From: JBBRLG01 sp038231495
Lineage (GTDB): Bacteria; Planctomycetota; Planctomycetia; Gemmatales; Gemmataceae
Assembly: GCA_038231495.1 (NCBI GenBank)
Contig: JBBRLG010000151.1
Span: 1 to 13,404 of the forward strand
Direction: 5' to 3'
Length of the DNA: 13,404 nt
Below are positions 1 through 12,300 of the stretch, piece by piece. The notes beneath the pieces were generated by a model. It saw only the letters and a program-made list of their open reading frames with translations. It ran no database searches and was not told the origin of the DNA. How positions within the stretch are numbered: the first letter of the stretch is position 1; the number at the start of each line of letters is the position of its first letter. Both the position numbers and the translations under genes were made by a program.

Positions 1-300
1 GGCAACGTCGTGCCCGGCCAGGTCGGCATCATCCTGGACTCCGCCAGCGATTCCGGCGCGTCCAACCACGATGGCCTCACCAACGTCAAGACGCCGACCT
101 TCGACGTGACGGTCAACCAGGCCGGCAAGATCGTCGTCGATTTCAAGGGCGACGGCAGCACCACTGCCACGCAGAATGTCGCCGCCGCCGGCACCTACAC
201 CTTTATCCCTCTACCCCTGCCCGACGGCACCTACGCGACCAAGGCGATCTTCACCCCGACCGGCGGCGTTGCGGTTTCCGCCACGGTCACCGATACGATC
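1..300 (+). other. Bap-type bacterial Ig-like domain (N-terminally cut by window edge)
   Basis: Residues 1-100. The segment LDSASDSGASNHDGLTNVKTP (residues 12-32, shown here by its key parts SDSG, NHDGLTN and TPTF) matches the classic opening of Bap/biofilm-type Ig-like repeats, where S/D-D-S-G, D-G-x-T-N and T-P-T-F recur. It is followed by beta strands (FDVTVN, KIVVDF, GTYTFIPL, GTYATKAIF) and closes with VSATVTDTIDTKAP. Such domains form rod-like stalks in secreted adhesins. More copies may lie upstream of the window. Confidence 0.65.
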
Positions 301-3300
301 GACACCAAGGCTCCTTTCCTGTCGGGTTCGGGCGTGGACGGGCAAGGCCCACTGTACGCGCGCAACCTCACCTTTAACAAAAACATCGACGCCGCGACGA
401 TCGGCGTCTCGTCCATCCTGATTAGCGGGCCTGGCATCACGGGCACGATCAGCCCCAGCCAGGTCAGCGGCGGCGGTGCCACCTACACCGTGTACTTCCC
501 CGCCCCGCTGACGAAGGGCGGCACCTACACGATCCAGGTCGCGGCCTCCGTCACCGACCTCGCGGGCAACCCCGCCGGCGCGGGCGTCGCCGACACCTTC
601 CGGCTTGTCCCCGACACCGCGGCGCCAGTCGTCTCCTTCGTGTCGCCGTCGGGGCCGACCACCGCCAACGTGTCGAGCCTCACCGTCTATTTCAACAAGG
701 CCATTAAACCGTCCACCTTTACCGCGGCCCAGGTGGTCATCGGCACGCCCGCCGGCCCAATACCTACCGCCTCAATCACCGTCACCGCGATCAACGCCTC
801 CACCTACACGGTCGCGTTCCCGCAGCAGACGCAGGAAGCCACCTACGCCGTCAGCATCGGCGGACCGGCCGTCCTCGACATCTCCGGCAATGCAATGACG
901 GCCGCCTACCAGACCAGCTTCAGCATCGACCGCACCGCGCCGGCCGTCGTTTCCGCCAGCCCGACCGGGACCGTCAACGCCGTGGTCGATCGCGTGGACG
1001 TGACTTTCAACAAGTTGATGAACGCCGGCACCCTGAACGCCACGAACCTGACGCTGACCGGGCCTGGCGGCGCGGTGACGGTGGGCGGGGGCTTCCTGCT
1101 CTCCGGCACGACCTACCGCATCCCGTTCGCGGCGCAGCGGGCCAACGGTTCCTACACCTTCACCGTCGGCGCGGGCGTGCAAGACATCGCCGGCAACCCC
1201 TTGGGCGCGGCCAACACCTACCAGACGACGTTCACCGTCGCGCTGCCGAACCTCGTGCCGAGCGCCGTCACGCCGACGGTCTTTAACGCCAAGTTCGGCG
1301 ACACGTTCGACGTGAGTTGGACCGTGACCAACACCGGCAATTCCCCCGCGACGGGTCCGTGGACCGACAAGGTTTACCTGTCGAAGACGGCGACGCTCGC
1401 CGCCGACGCGATCTACCTGGCCTCGTTCACCGCGCAAAGCACCGGGACGCTGGCAGCGAACGGCACCTACCCCGGTCACGCCGTTGTGCAGCTACCGGCG
1501 AACACCGCGCTGCCCGCCGGCACCTACTTCCTGGTCGTGGTGGCCGACGCCGGCCGGGTCGTGAGTGAGTCGGACCTTACGAATCAAACCGCCAGCGCGT
1601 CGATAAACCTGACCGTGCCCGTGCCGCCGGACCTGGTCGTGATGGGCGTCATCTCGACGCTGACGGCTGGGCAGCAGGGCCAGCCCGTGACGGTGATGTG
1701 GATGGTGAAGAATACCGGCAACGGCGCGGCCGCCGGCGTCTGGGTGGACCGCGTTTACCTGTCGCCCGACGGCACGCTCGCCCACGCCACGCAGATCGGG
1801 GCCGTTGCCCACGGCGGCGGCCTCGCGGTCAACGGCACCTACCCGGGAACGTTGTCCAACGTTCTGTTGCCCGCCCTCGCCGACGGCAACTACCAAGTCA
1901 TCGTCGTCACCGACGCCGACGGCGCGGTTGCCAACGACGCCGGCCGGGCCAACAACCAGAACAGCGCCGGCCAGCCCCTGGTCATCGGTCACGTCAATCT
2001 TACCCCGGCCATCACGTTGGCCCCGGCGAGCGCCACGTCCGGCGACACGCTGACCGTCAACTGGATGACCACCAACCTTGGCAGCGCCCCCACGCTCGGC
2101 GGCTGGGTCGATCGCGCCTACCTGTCCAAGACTAACCAAGTCACGAGCGATTCCCTCCTGCTCGGCGAGGTGGCCTACGCCGGGCCGCTCTCCCCCGGTC
2201 AGTTCGTCACCGGCACGGCCAGCGCGCCAATCCCGCTCGGCGACAACGGTGCCTACCAAATCATCGTCGTGTCCGACGCGACCAACCAGCTCATCGAGCC
2301 GAACGGCACGGCGAATCGCGTTTCCCAGGCGATCAACGTCACCCTTGCCAAGTACGCCGACCTTGCCGTGTCCAACGTCATCGCGCCCGCGCAGACGATC
2401 GGCGATCCGGCTTACCCACTCATCTCGTGGACGGTCACGAACAACGGCACCGGCCCCGGCCAAACGACCGCGTGGACCGACGCGGTCATCGCCGTCCCAC
2501 TTTTGCACACCTTGGGCGACGGCCACGACATCGTTCTGGCGCGAATCCCCCACACCGGTGGTCTGGATCGCGGCCAGTTTTACACCGTGACGGATCAGCA
2601 AATCCAGTTGCCGCCGGGCTTCACCGGCCGCTACACGCTGTTCGTCAAGACGGACGTGGACAACGTCGTCTTCGAGAACGGCTCCACGATCGGAGACGCC
2701 GCCGCCGCGCCGGGCTTCTTCGACGTGATGCCGATCCCCTATGCGGACCTTGTCGTGTCATCGGTCAACGTGCCGCAGCCGGCGGGCAGCGGCCAGCCGC
2801 TGAGCGTCACCTGGGTCATAACCAACCAGGGCATCGGCCTGACCAGCACGCCGTCCTGGACGGACAGCCTGGTCCTCGCCACCGACCCGGCCGGCAAGAA
2901 CGTCGTGTTCGACTACCGCTTCTTCGACCACTTCGGCCCCCTGGCGCCAATAAGTCCCCAGGTGCCGACCGGCGGCAACTACACGCGCACGGCCAACATC
3001 ATTCTGCCAGACGGGTTGAACGGCACCTACTACTTCGTCGTGACCGCGGCCGCGCAGTCCCACCCGTTCGAGTTCATCTACGGCAACAACAACACGACCA
3101 GTTCGACGGCGTTCACGATCAACCTGACGCCGCCGCCCGACCTCGCCGTCACCAGCGTCCTCGCGCCGACGACCGCCCAGGAAGGCGACACCATCGACGT
3201 GACCTGGACCGTGGCCAACAACGGCACCGGCGATGCTAACGGTGTGTGGCACGACAAGGTCGTGCTGCAAAAGGTCGGCGACCCCAACGCCCCGTTCGTG

Positions 3301-6300
3301 GACCTGGGCACCTTCGACCACCTCGACCCGCTGCTGCGCGGCAAGTCCTACACCCGGTCCGTGGCGATCGTGCTGCCGACGCACATCAACGACCAGTTCA
3401 ACGTCAAGGTCATCACCAACTTCGACAACGCGCTCTTCGAGAACGGCGCGACGGTCAACAACACCGGCACCACCAACCAGCCGCTCGCCGTCAGCGTCAT
3501 GCCGCGGCCCGATTTGCAGGTCTTTGCCATCGCGGCCCCCGCCCACGTCGCCGCCGGCGGCACCTTCTCCGTGACGTTCACCGTCATCAACCAGGGTTCC
3601 GTCGCTACCACCACGCCCCGCTGGACCGACAAGGTTTATCTGTCGCTCGACACCACCATCAGCAGCGACGACATCGTAATCGACGCCCCCGGCAACCAGT
3701 CGGCGCTCGAACCCGGCGGCAAGTATACTTCGACCACGCAGCCGGTCGTCGTGCCCAAGCGCTTCCGCGGGTTGGTCCACATCCTGGTGGCGGTGGACGC
3801 CAACCACGCCGTGGACCAGTGGCCCAATGGCGCGCACAACCTCGGCGACCAGGCAATCTTCATCGACCCGCTGCCGCTGCCCGACCTGGTGGTGAGCCAG
3901 GTGGTTGCCCCCACCCAGGCCATTGCCGGCGCGACGGCCGACGTGCGTTTCACCGTGACCAACCTCGGCGCGGGCAAGACCGACACCAGCGACTGGACCG
4001 ACTCGATCTGGCTGACGCGCGACAAGACGCGGCCGATCCCGGCCAAGGGCGACGTGCTGCTGGCGACCTTCCCGCACCACGGCAGCCTGGACATCAAGGC
4101 CGGCTACGACCAGGACGTGGTCGTCACGCTGCCCGCCAACCTCGACGCCGGCACCTACTACCTCACGCCCTGGACCGACCCCTACGGCGTCGTCCTGCAA
4201 GACACCCTGGCCGACAACGTCAACCCCGACGACCCGAACAACTTCAACAGCGACAACTACAAAGCGCGGGTCGTCGCTATTTTGGCGCCCCTGCCCGACC
4301 TCGTAGTCAGCTCGGTCGTCGCGTTCGACAAGGCCAAGGGCGGCGACACCGTCACGGTGTCGTGGACCGTCAAGAACAAGGGCACCGGCGTCGCCCAGCC
4401 GACGGGCTGGCTCGACACGGTTTACCTGACCGACAACCCCACCGACCCGCTGGGCCTCGACCCCAACACGCACAGCCTCACCCTCGGCTCGGTTGCCCAT
4501 ACCACCGCGCTCAGTCCTGACGGCACCTATGACTCGGCCCTGCACGTCCAGCTATCGCCGTCCGCCGTCGGGCAGTACATCGTCGTCTACACCGACGCGC
4601 CGCAGCCCGACTACGACAAGGTTCACAACGTTGTCAAGGAGGTGGACGAGACGAATAACCTGAAGGCGGCCGCCACCAACGTCACCCCGGTGCCGGCGGA
4701 CCTGGTCGTCACGGATGTCTCGATTCCGCAGGTGAACTACTCCGGCGAGAAGATGACGTTCACCTACACCGTCACGAACAACGGCCCCAACGACGTGTGG
4801 ACGGGCACCCCCTACTGGACCGATTTCCTGTGGCTGTCGGCCGACCCGACCTTCGACCGCAGCCGGGCCTCGTTCCTGGGCCAGACCACGCACTTCGCCG
4901 ACGCCGCCCACCCCCTGAAACCGGGCGATCACTACGACATCACCTTCACCGCGACCCTGCCGCCCGGCACCGACGGGCACTACTACCTCTACATCGACCT
5001 GGACGCCCACAACGACTACCCGCCGGGCCTCTACCCCTACCTGGCCCGACAGGAGATTACCAACTGGTGGCCCGCGAACACCGGCGACAACTCCTACTGG
5101 CTGGACCAGTTCAACCACTGGGCGTTCGAGGATCCGAACAACAACCGCCATTCGACGCCGTTCGACATCATTTACAAAGAGCCGAACCTCGTGGTCACGG
5201 CCATTCAGCCGCTGACCGACGTTCACGCCGGCGATGTCGTGCCGGTTACCTACACCGTGACCAACCAGGGTAGTCGCGCCACGCGCAGCCAGGGCTGGAC
5301 GGACACGATTTACCTGTCGCGCGACCCGTCCCTGAACGGCTCGGATACGAAGTTGGGCCAGGGCGGCTACAACGCGCCCCGGGACGCGAACGGCAACCCA
5401 CGCCCGCTGCAACCCGGCGATCCCTACACCACCACCGTCAACGTCCGCATCCCCGACGGCATCCAGGGCAACTTTTACGTGCTGGTCTACACCGACGCCG
5501 ACACGAGGGTCAACCCCCTGGCGTACAGCGACATCGGCTTCAAGAACTTCGCCATCATCCCCGGCTCGCCCAACCCGTTGGACGTGTACGACCTCGTTTC
5601 CTCCGCGTCGCGCAGCCTCGGTCGCGGCGTGGTGCCGGAGTACCAGGACGAGGGCGACAACATTAAGCCGCTCTTGGTGCCCGTCGCGCTGCCCACGCCG
5701 CCGGACTTGCAGGTGACGGCCGTCAGCGCCACGAGCACCGACCTCACCGCCGGCCACGTCTACCAGGGCCAGGCGCTCAACGTTACCTACACCGTCGCCA
5801 ACCTGGGCGGCGACACCGTGCCGACCATGCCCACTTGGGACGACCTGATTTACTTCTCGCGCGACCAGAACCTCGACCTGCGGGCCGACCGCTACCTGGG
5901 CAGCGTCCACCACGAAAAGGGCCTGACCGCGGGCGCGACCTACACCGTCACCACCACGGTGCAGGTGCCGACGGACCTCAGCGGCCCGTACTACCTGTTC
6001 GTCATTACCGACCCCGATCTCACGACCGCCATCGGCAACGTGTTTGAAGGCGGCGGCCTCAACGAGCGCAACAACGACTTTTCCCTCAACCCGCAGCTCA
6101 TCATCGAACCGCCGCCGGTCAGCGATATTGTCGTCACCAGCGTCACACTGCCCGTGCCGGCCACGGCCAAGCCGGGCGACCCAATTGTCCTTAAGTGGCG
6201 CGTGACGAACGACAGCGGCATCGACGCGCCGGGCAGTTGGTCCGACTCGCTCTACCTGGGCTTCGGCACCACCTGGGACATCTCCGACGCCTACCTGGGG

Positions 6301-9300
6301 CGCGTGCCCCACGACGGCGGCCTGGCTGCCGGTTCCTTCTACGACGGCACTCTCACTACCAACCTGCCGTCGGTCACGCCGAGCCCGAACTACCACGTCA
6401 TCGTCCGCGCCGACATCTTCAACCAGGTCCGCGAGGCCGCGGGCGTGCCCGTCTCCAAAAAGACGACGGCGTCCGCCGACCTGCTCACCGTGGCCGTGGA
6501 CGCCCTGACGCTGAACGTCCCCTACGCCACGACGCTGAGCACCGGCCAGACGCGGCTCTTGCAAGTCACCGTGCCCCAGGGGGCGACGCTGCGCGTCACC
6601 CTGGGAGCCGCAACGCCGCAAGCGGCGAACGAAATCTTCCTCAAGCAGGGTTCGGCCCCAACCGACGCGGTCTACGACGCCGCCTACCAGGGCGGCCTGG
6701 CCCCCACGCAGTACGCCGTCATTCCGTCTACCGTGCCGGGCGTTTATTACATCCTCATCCGCGGCCACTCCGAGCCGGCCGACGCCACGCCTGTGACCGT
6801 CCTCGCCGAGTTGCTGCCGCTGTCGATCTCCAACGTCAAAACCGACCAGGGCGGCGATAGCAAGTACGTCACGACCACGATCACGGGCGCGCAGTTCCAA
6901 CCGAACGCCATCGTCAAGCTGGTCATGCCCGGCTTTGCCGAGTTCGAGCCGGTCAAGATGCAGTTCGTGGACAGCACCAAGATCATCGCCGAGTTCGACC
7001 TGACCGGTGCGCCGCACGGCCTTTACGACTTGAAAGTCATCAACCCCGGCGGCGCGGCGGCGCTCGTGCCCTACCGCTTCGAGGTTGAGCAAGCCATCCA
7101 GCCCGACGTGACCATTGGCATCGGCGGACCGCGCTTCATCCTGGCCGGCGACACCGGCACCTACAGCGTCGCGCTGCAAAACATCAGCAACCTCGACGCG
7201 CCTTACGTCGCGTTCAACGTCGGCGTCCCCGTCCTGAGCAACGCCTTGCCGGACGATTTCGGCAAGCCCAACGTGCGCGCGCCGATCAACACGCGCGTGT
7301 ACGGGCTGCCGTATTTGCAGTTCACGTCCAACCTGGCCGGCTCACCCACCCCCCCCTCACCCCCCCTTGGCAAGGGGGGGACGGGCCCCCTCTCACCCCC
7401 CCTTGGCAAGGGGGGGACGGGGGGGGGCAACCTGGCCGACGTGCCGTTCGCCAGCCTCCAGTCGGCGGCCGACACCGCCGCGGCAAACGGCCACGTCCAG
7501 GCACCGGGCTACCTGTTCGGCGAGAACGCGGCCGGCTTCACGGGCTTCACGTTCAACTTGCAGACCTACCCCGGCCTCAAGGAGATGCACGACCACGCCT
7601 TCGACGAGCTGAAGGCCAAGCTTTACGCCGCCTTCCCCAAGTTCGCCCCGCACGACGGCAAGCCCGGCATCCTCGACAACGGCCCCGCGGGACTCGACCA
7701 GGTTTCCCCCGGCCTGGCCAACATTTTCAACGCCTTCGGCGACGTGCCGGACATTATTACCAAGGCGTTTATCCCCTTCCAGTTCGACATTAACGCCTCG
7801 GCGACGGCGCTGACGCGCGCCGAGTTCGTGGCCCTGGCGACGAAGCAGGCCGACCAGCTGCGCGGGGCGATCATCGCCGACCCCACGGCCCCCGTGGCGC
7901 TGCAAAACCTCGCCGCCGACCCGACGACCTGGGAGAACCTGTACCTGGCGTCACTGGAACAGTCGGGCGTGTTGCTGCCCAACGGCGCCATCCCGCCGGT
8001 GCTGCAAACCCCCGTGATTCTGAGCGTCATGGCGACGCTGGCGACCGGCATCCTGGCCGGGCCGGCGGGCAGCGGCATCGTGTCCGGCGGCAACCTGTCC
8101 GCCTTCTTCGGCCAACTGCTCTCCTGGTACGGCCAGGACCCGAACCAGACCGCGCCCGCCGCCAGTTACAACAGCCACGGCAACGAAATTGCCGTCCTGC
8201 CTACCGCCGCCCAGTTCAACCTGAACGCCCAGGCGCCGACCCATTTTGAAAACTTCAACGTCTACGTCCCCTGGGTCAACTGGGACGCGCGGGCCAGCCT
8301 GCCGCCGTCGTTCCAGATCACGAGCGTGCAGGAGATCGGCCAGCAAGCCGTCATCCCGCTGCGCCTCGACCAGTATCTCAACGGCCAGGGCCAGGTGCGC
8401 GGCCTGGCGTCGCTGACCGGCCCGTTCACCGCCGAGGACAACGGCTTTTTGCCGGCGGGGCAGCCGTTGCCGTTCACCGTCAACTTCCAGAACGACCCGA
8501 CCGCCACGACCACGCCGGGCGAAATCCGCGTCGTCATTCAACTGGACCCGAACCTCGACCCGCGCTCGTTCCGCCTGGGCGACGTCAAGGTCGGCAACAT
8601 CAACGTCCACATTCCGGGCAACCGCGGCCTGTTCCAGGGCGACTTCGATTTCAGCCGCACGAACGGCTTCATCCTGCGCGTCAGCGCCGGCATCGACCTG
8701 CAGGCGGGCACGGCAAGTTGGGTGATCCAGGCCATCGACCCGCTGACGGGCGAGGTCGTCACCGACGCACTCAAGGGTCTCTTGCCACCCAACGACGCGC
8801 GCGGACATGGCGCGGGCTTCGTCACCTACACCGTGCGGCCCCAGGACGACCTGGCGACCGGCACCAAGATCACCGCGACGGCGCGCGTGTTGTTCAACAA
8901 CGCGCCGCCGCAGGACACCCTGCCGCTGACCTACACCCTCGATACGGTAGCGCCGACCACGCAGTTGACGGTCACGCCGGCCGGCTCGAGCGCCAACTAC
9001 GCGGTGCAATGGACGAGTACCGACGACGCCACCGGGTCGGGCGTCAAGTACGTGACGCTCTACGTCTCCACCGACGGCGGCGGCTACAAAATTTGGCAGG
9101 ATCAGCTGGCCCAGAAATCGGGCACGCTGGTCTACCAGGGGCAGGTCGGCCACACCTACACGTTCCTGGCGCTGGCCACCGACCTCGCCGGCAACCACGA
9201 GCAGCCGCCCGTCGGCACCAACGCGCCGCAGGACACCACGACGGTCAACCTCGGTGCCCTGCCCACGGTGCCCGACACCACGCCGCCCAATTTCGGCATC

Positions 9301-12300
9301 CCGCCCGCGCCGATGGTGCAGGCCTCGACCAACCCGCTGTTCGTCAAGGCCCAGAACAACGGCAACCCGGTGCCCAACGTCCCGCCGGGGCCGAACGAAC
9401 ACCCGTCCGAATACAAGACGGTATTGCAGCCGTTCCAGGCCCACTCGTTCGCCACCGGCTTCGTCCAGAGTGACGGCATCGTCGGCCCGATCGCCATCGC
9501 CGAAGCGCCCGACGGCAAATCGTTCCTCGTCAGCGGCGGCGCGGCGCGCAACGAACTGTACCGCTTGCCCAAGAACGGTGGCACGGTCGGCACGCCGCTG
9601 GCGACGCTGCCGTACCCGATCTATGGTCTGGCCTTCGACGCCGGCGGCAACCTGTGGGCGACCACCGGTGGCGGCCCGTTGCTCCAGCTCGACCCGACCA
9701 GCGGCTCGATTATCAACCAGTTCGGCGACGGCATTACGCTCGCTATCGCCGTCAACCCGACGACCAATCAGATTTACGTCTCGTCCTCGGACGGCGTGGA
9801 AATCTTCGACCCAGTTAAGCAGAAGTTCGCGCATTACAGCCGCGACTTGAACCTGCGCGTGGACAGCCTGGCGTTCGCGCCGGACGGCAGCCTGTGGGCG
9901 GTCACGTGGCCCGACCGCCGGCAGGTGGTGCGCTTCAACGACCACGCCCGCGCCGAGGTCAAGCTGACCTTCAATTCCGACATCGACTCGCTGGCGTTCG
10001 GCAAGGTCGGCACCAACCTGGCGAACCTGCTGTTCGTCACGCACAACGACGCCGCGAACACGCCGCCCGGCACCATCGCGCCGACGCCCAGCGACCTGAC
10101 GATGGTGGACGTCACCACCTTGCAACAGGTGACCGTGGCGACAGGCGGCACCCGCGGCCTCGGTGTCGCTGCCACGTCGGACGGGCGGCTGCTCATCAGC
10201 CAGTCGCATGAAGTGGATGTCCTCGACCCCGTGGTCGCGCCCAACGTCGTCGGCGTCAACCCGCCGCCGGACAACATCGCGGCGCTGCCGTTGGCGTTCA
10301 TCAGCGTCCTCTTCGACCAAGCGATGTTCGTCGGCCCGGCGACCGACTCGTCGTCGGTGGTCAACCCGGCCAACTACGCCCTCGTCGGCAAAGTGACCGG
10401 CAAGGCGACGATCCAAGAAGTGCGCTACGACCCGGCAACGAACACGGCGCTTCTCGTCCTCGACGGGCTGCCCGCCGACCAGTTCACGCTGACAGTGGCC
10501 AACACGCTCGTCAGCGCCGAGCGCATCCCGCTGCTGGTGCCGTACGTCACCCACTTCACGGCGGTCAGCGACCTGTCGCCTTACGTCAAGGTGTCATTCT
10601 TCCACCCGCGTTCCGATCGCCACGACGGCACGGTGTCGTATGACATTTCCATCCAGAACATCGGCACGTTCAGCCTGTTTTTGCCGCTCATTCTCGTGCT
10701 CGACCCGGCCCAGGGCTACGACGGTGTGCCGCAGAACGCCAGCCTCAGCTCCGACGGCCGCTGGCTCTTGAACCTGACCGGCAACCTGCCCGACGGCGTG
10801 CAGCTTAAGCCGGGCGAGATCACTACTGGCAAGACGCTCACTATCAGCAACCCCAACCAGTTGAAGGTCGCGTTCACGCCCGACGTGACCGGCACGCCGG
10901 CCGGCAGCAGTGCCCCCGTGTTCGACAGCCTGCCGCCCGACGCACCCGTCAGCGCCGGCGCGACCTACACCTACCAGGTGCAGGCGCACGACCCCGACGG
11001 CTCGACGCCCGGCTTCCTGCTTTACCAGGGCCCGGACGGCATGACCGTCGATCCCCACACCGGCCTGGTAACGTGGGCGACGCTGCCTACTAGCCCGGCC
11101 AGCGTGCCGGTCACGATCTTCGCCTACGACCCCAGCGGCAGCTACTCGCGGCAGCGGTTCGTCATCAAGGTCGCCGGCGGCAGTCACGACCCGGTACTAA
11201 ACCCCCTGTCACCCCAAGTGTCGGGCCAGGAAGGCCAGCCGCTCGTCCTGCAAGTCAATGCCACCGACCCGGACGGCCGTCCGCTCGTCTACTGGGCCAA
11301 CAACTTGCCCGGCGGCGCGTCGTTCGACCCGGCAAGCCATACCCTGTTTTGGAAGCCGGACTACGGCCAGGCGGGGACGTACAACTCGGTGACGCTCTTC
11401 GTCGCCGACGACAGGCAGCGCACCGTGAGCGCGACCATCACGTTCCTGATCGCCCACACCGACCAGCCGCCGCAACTGGCGGTGCCTGCCGATCAAGTCG
11501 TGCGCGAGGGCGACCACCTGCGCTTCACGCTCCAGGGCAACAACCCCGACGGCACAGGCGTTACTTACTCCAGCACCGCCCTACCCCGGTACGCGACGCT
11601 CGACCCCAACACCGGCGTCTTCGACTGGGCAATCGGCTACGACCAACCCGGCGTCTTCCGCGTGCCGTTCACCGTTACCCCCCCCTCCCCCCCTTCGCAA
11701 GGGGGGGCAGCGGGGGGGGTCTCGACCACGCAGACCGTTACCTACACCGTCCTGGCCGCACCGGCCACGCCGGCCTTCGTGCCGCTGCAAAGCTGGCGCG
11801 TCAACGAAGCGCAACCGATCGCCTTCACCGCGTTCGCCCACGACCCGCACAACCCCGATTTCATCCTGCCGACGCGCCAGGCGGACGGCACGCTGTCGGC
11901 CTACCCGACCACGCAACCGACCGTCACCTACAGCAACAGCCCCTTGCCCGCCGGCGCGACGTTCGACCCGGACACCGCACTCTTTAGCTGGACGCCGGGC
12001 TACGCCACCGCGGGTAATTACAGCGTCGTCATCACCGCGACCAACAACGGCGCGGGCGGCCCGCTGTCCACCAGCGTCACCGTGCCGATCTCTGTCCTGG
12101 ATGTCAACCGCCGGCCCGTCGTCACGCCGTTGACCACCGTCACGCTGGCGCGCGGCACGCCCGTCGATCAAATCGTGACGGCGACCGACCCGGACGGCAA
12201 CCCGCTGACGCTCGCGCTGCAAAACGGCATCGCCGGCTTCGCGCTGCCGCGGTTCGTCACGTTCACCGACAACAGCAACGGCACGGGCGTCATCCACTTC

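Noticed and set aside
3246..4520. 424-codon open frame in plus frame 3
   Set aside because: It is Arg/Pro/His-rich out-of-frame translation of the CARDB array, without domain signals and overlapping the true frame completely.
2758..4545. 595-codon open frame on the minus strand
   Set aside because: It is a shadow of CARDB units 5-9 with the same compositional artefact.
4552..7179. 875-codon open frame on the minus strand
   Set aside because: It lies fully opposite the CARDB array, and its translation is a low-complexity, Val/Gly/Arg/Asp-rich shadow with the repeat periodicity of the plus strand. Strong GC3 bias removes stops on the complementary strand. No domain is recognisable.
7356..7421. 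CRISPR-like direct repeats
   Set aside because: There are only two copies, separated by 6 bases, in frame within a coding sequence. There is no spacer structure and no cas genes.
7349..7427. Rho-independent terminator
   Set aside because: The hairpins are strong but lack a following U-tract, lie within an open frame that continues for 6 kb, and come as a tandem identical pair. A repeat element explains them better.
8017..8070. Transmembrane helix in the stretch ILSVMATLATGILAGPAG
   Set aside because: It is short and Gly/Pro-interrupted, lies in the middle of a predicted extracellular protein, and lacks flanking charges typical of membrane segments.
7951..10554. 867-codon open frame on the minus strand
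   Set aside because: It is antisense to the helical, DUF7619-like and propeller modules. The product is Arg/Val/Gly-rich without any family motif, while the plus frame has clear domains throughout.
11671..11742. 9-bp direct repeat ACCGTTACC as a target-site duplication of the second palindrome
   Set aside because: Both copies encode native TVT strand residues. Excising the interval would remove VSTTQTV, which other He_PIG units have as their closing strand.
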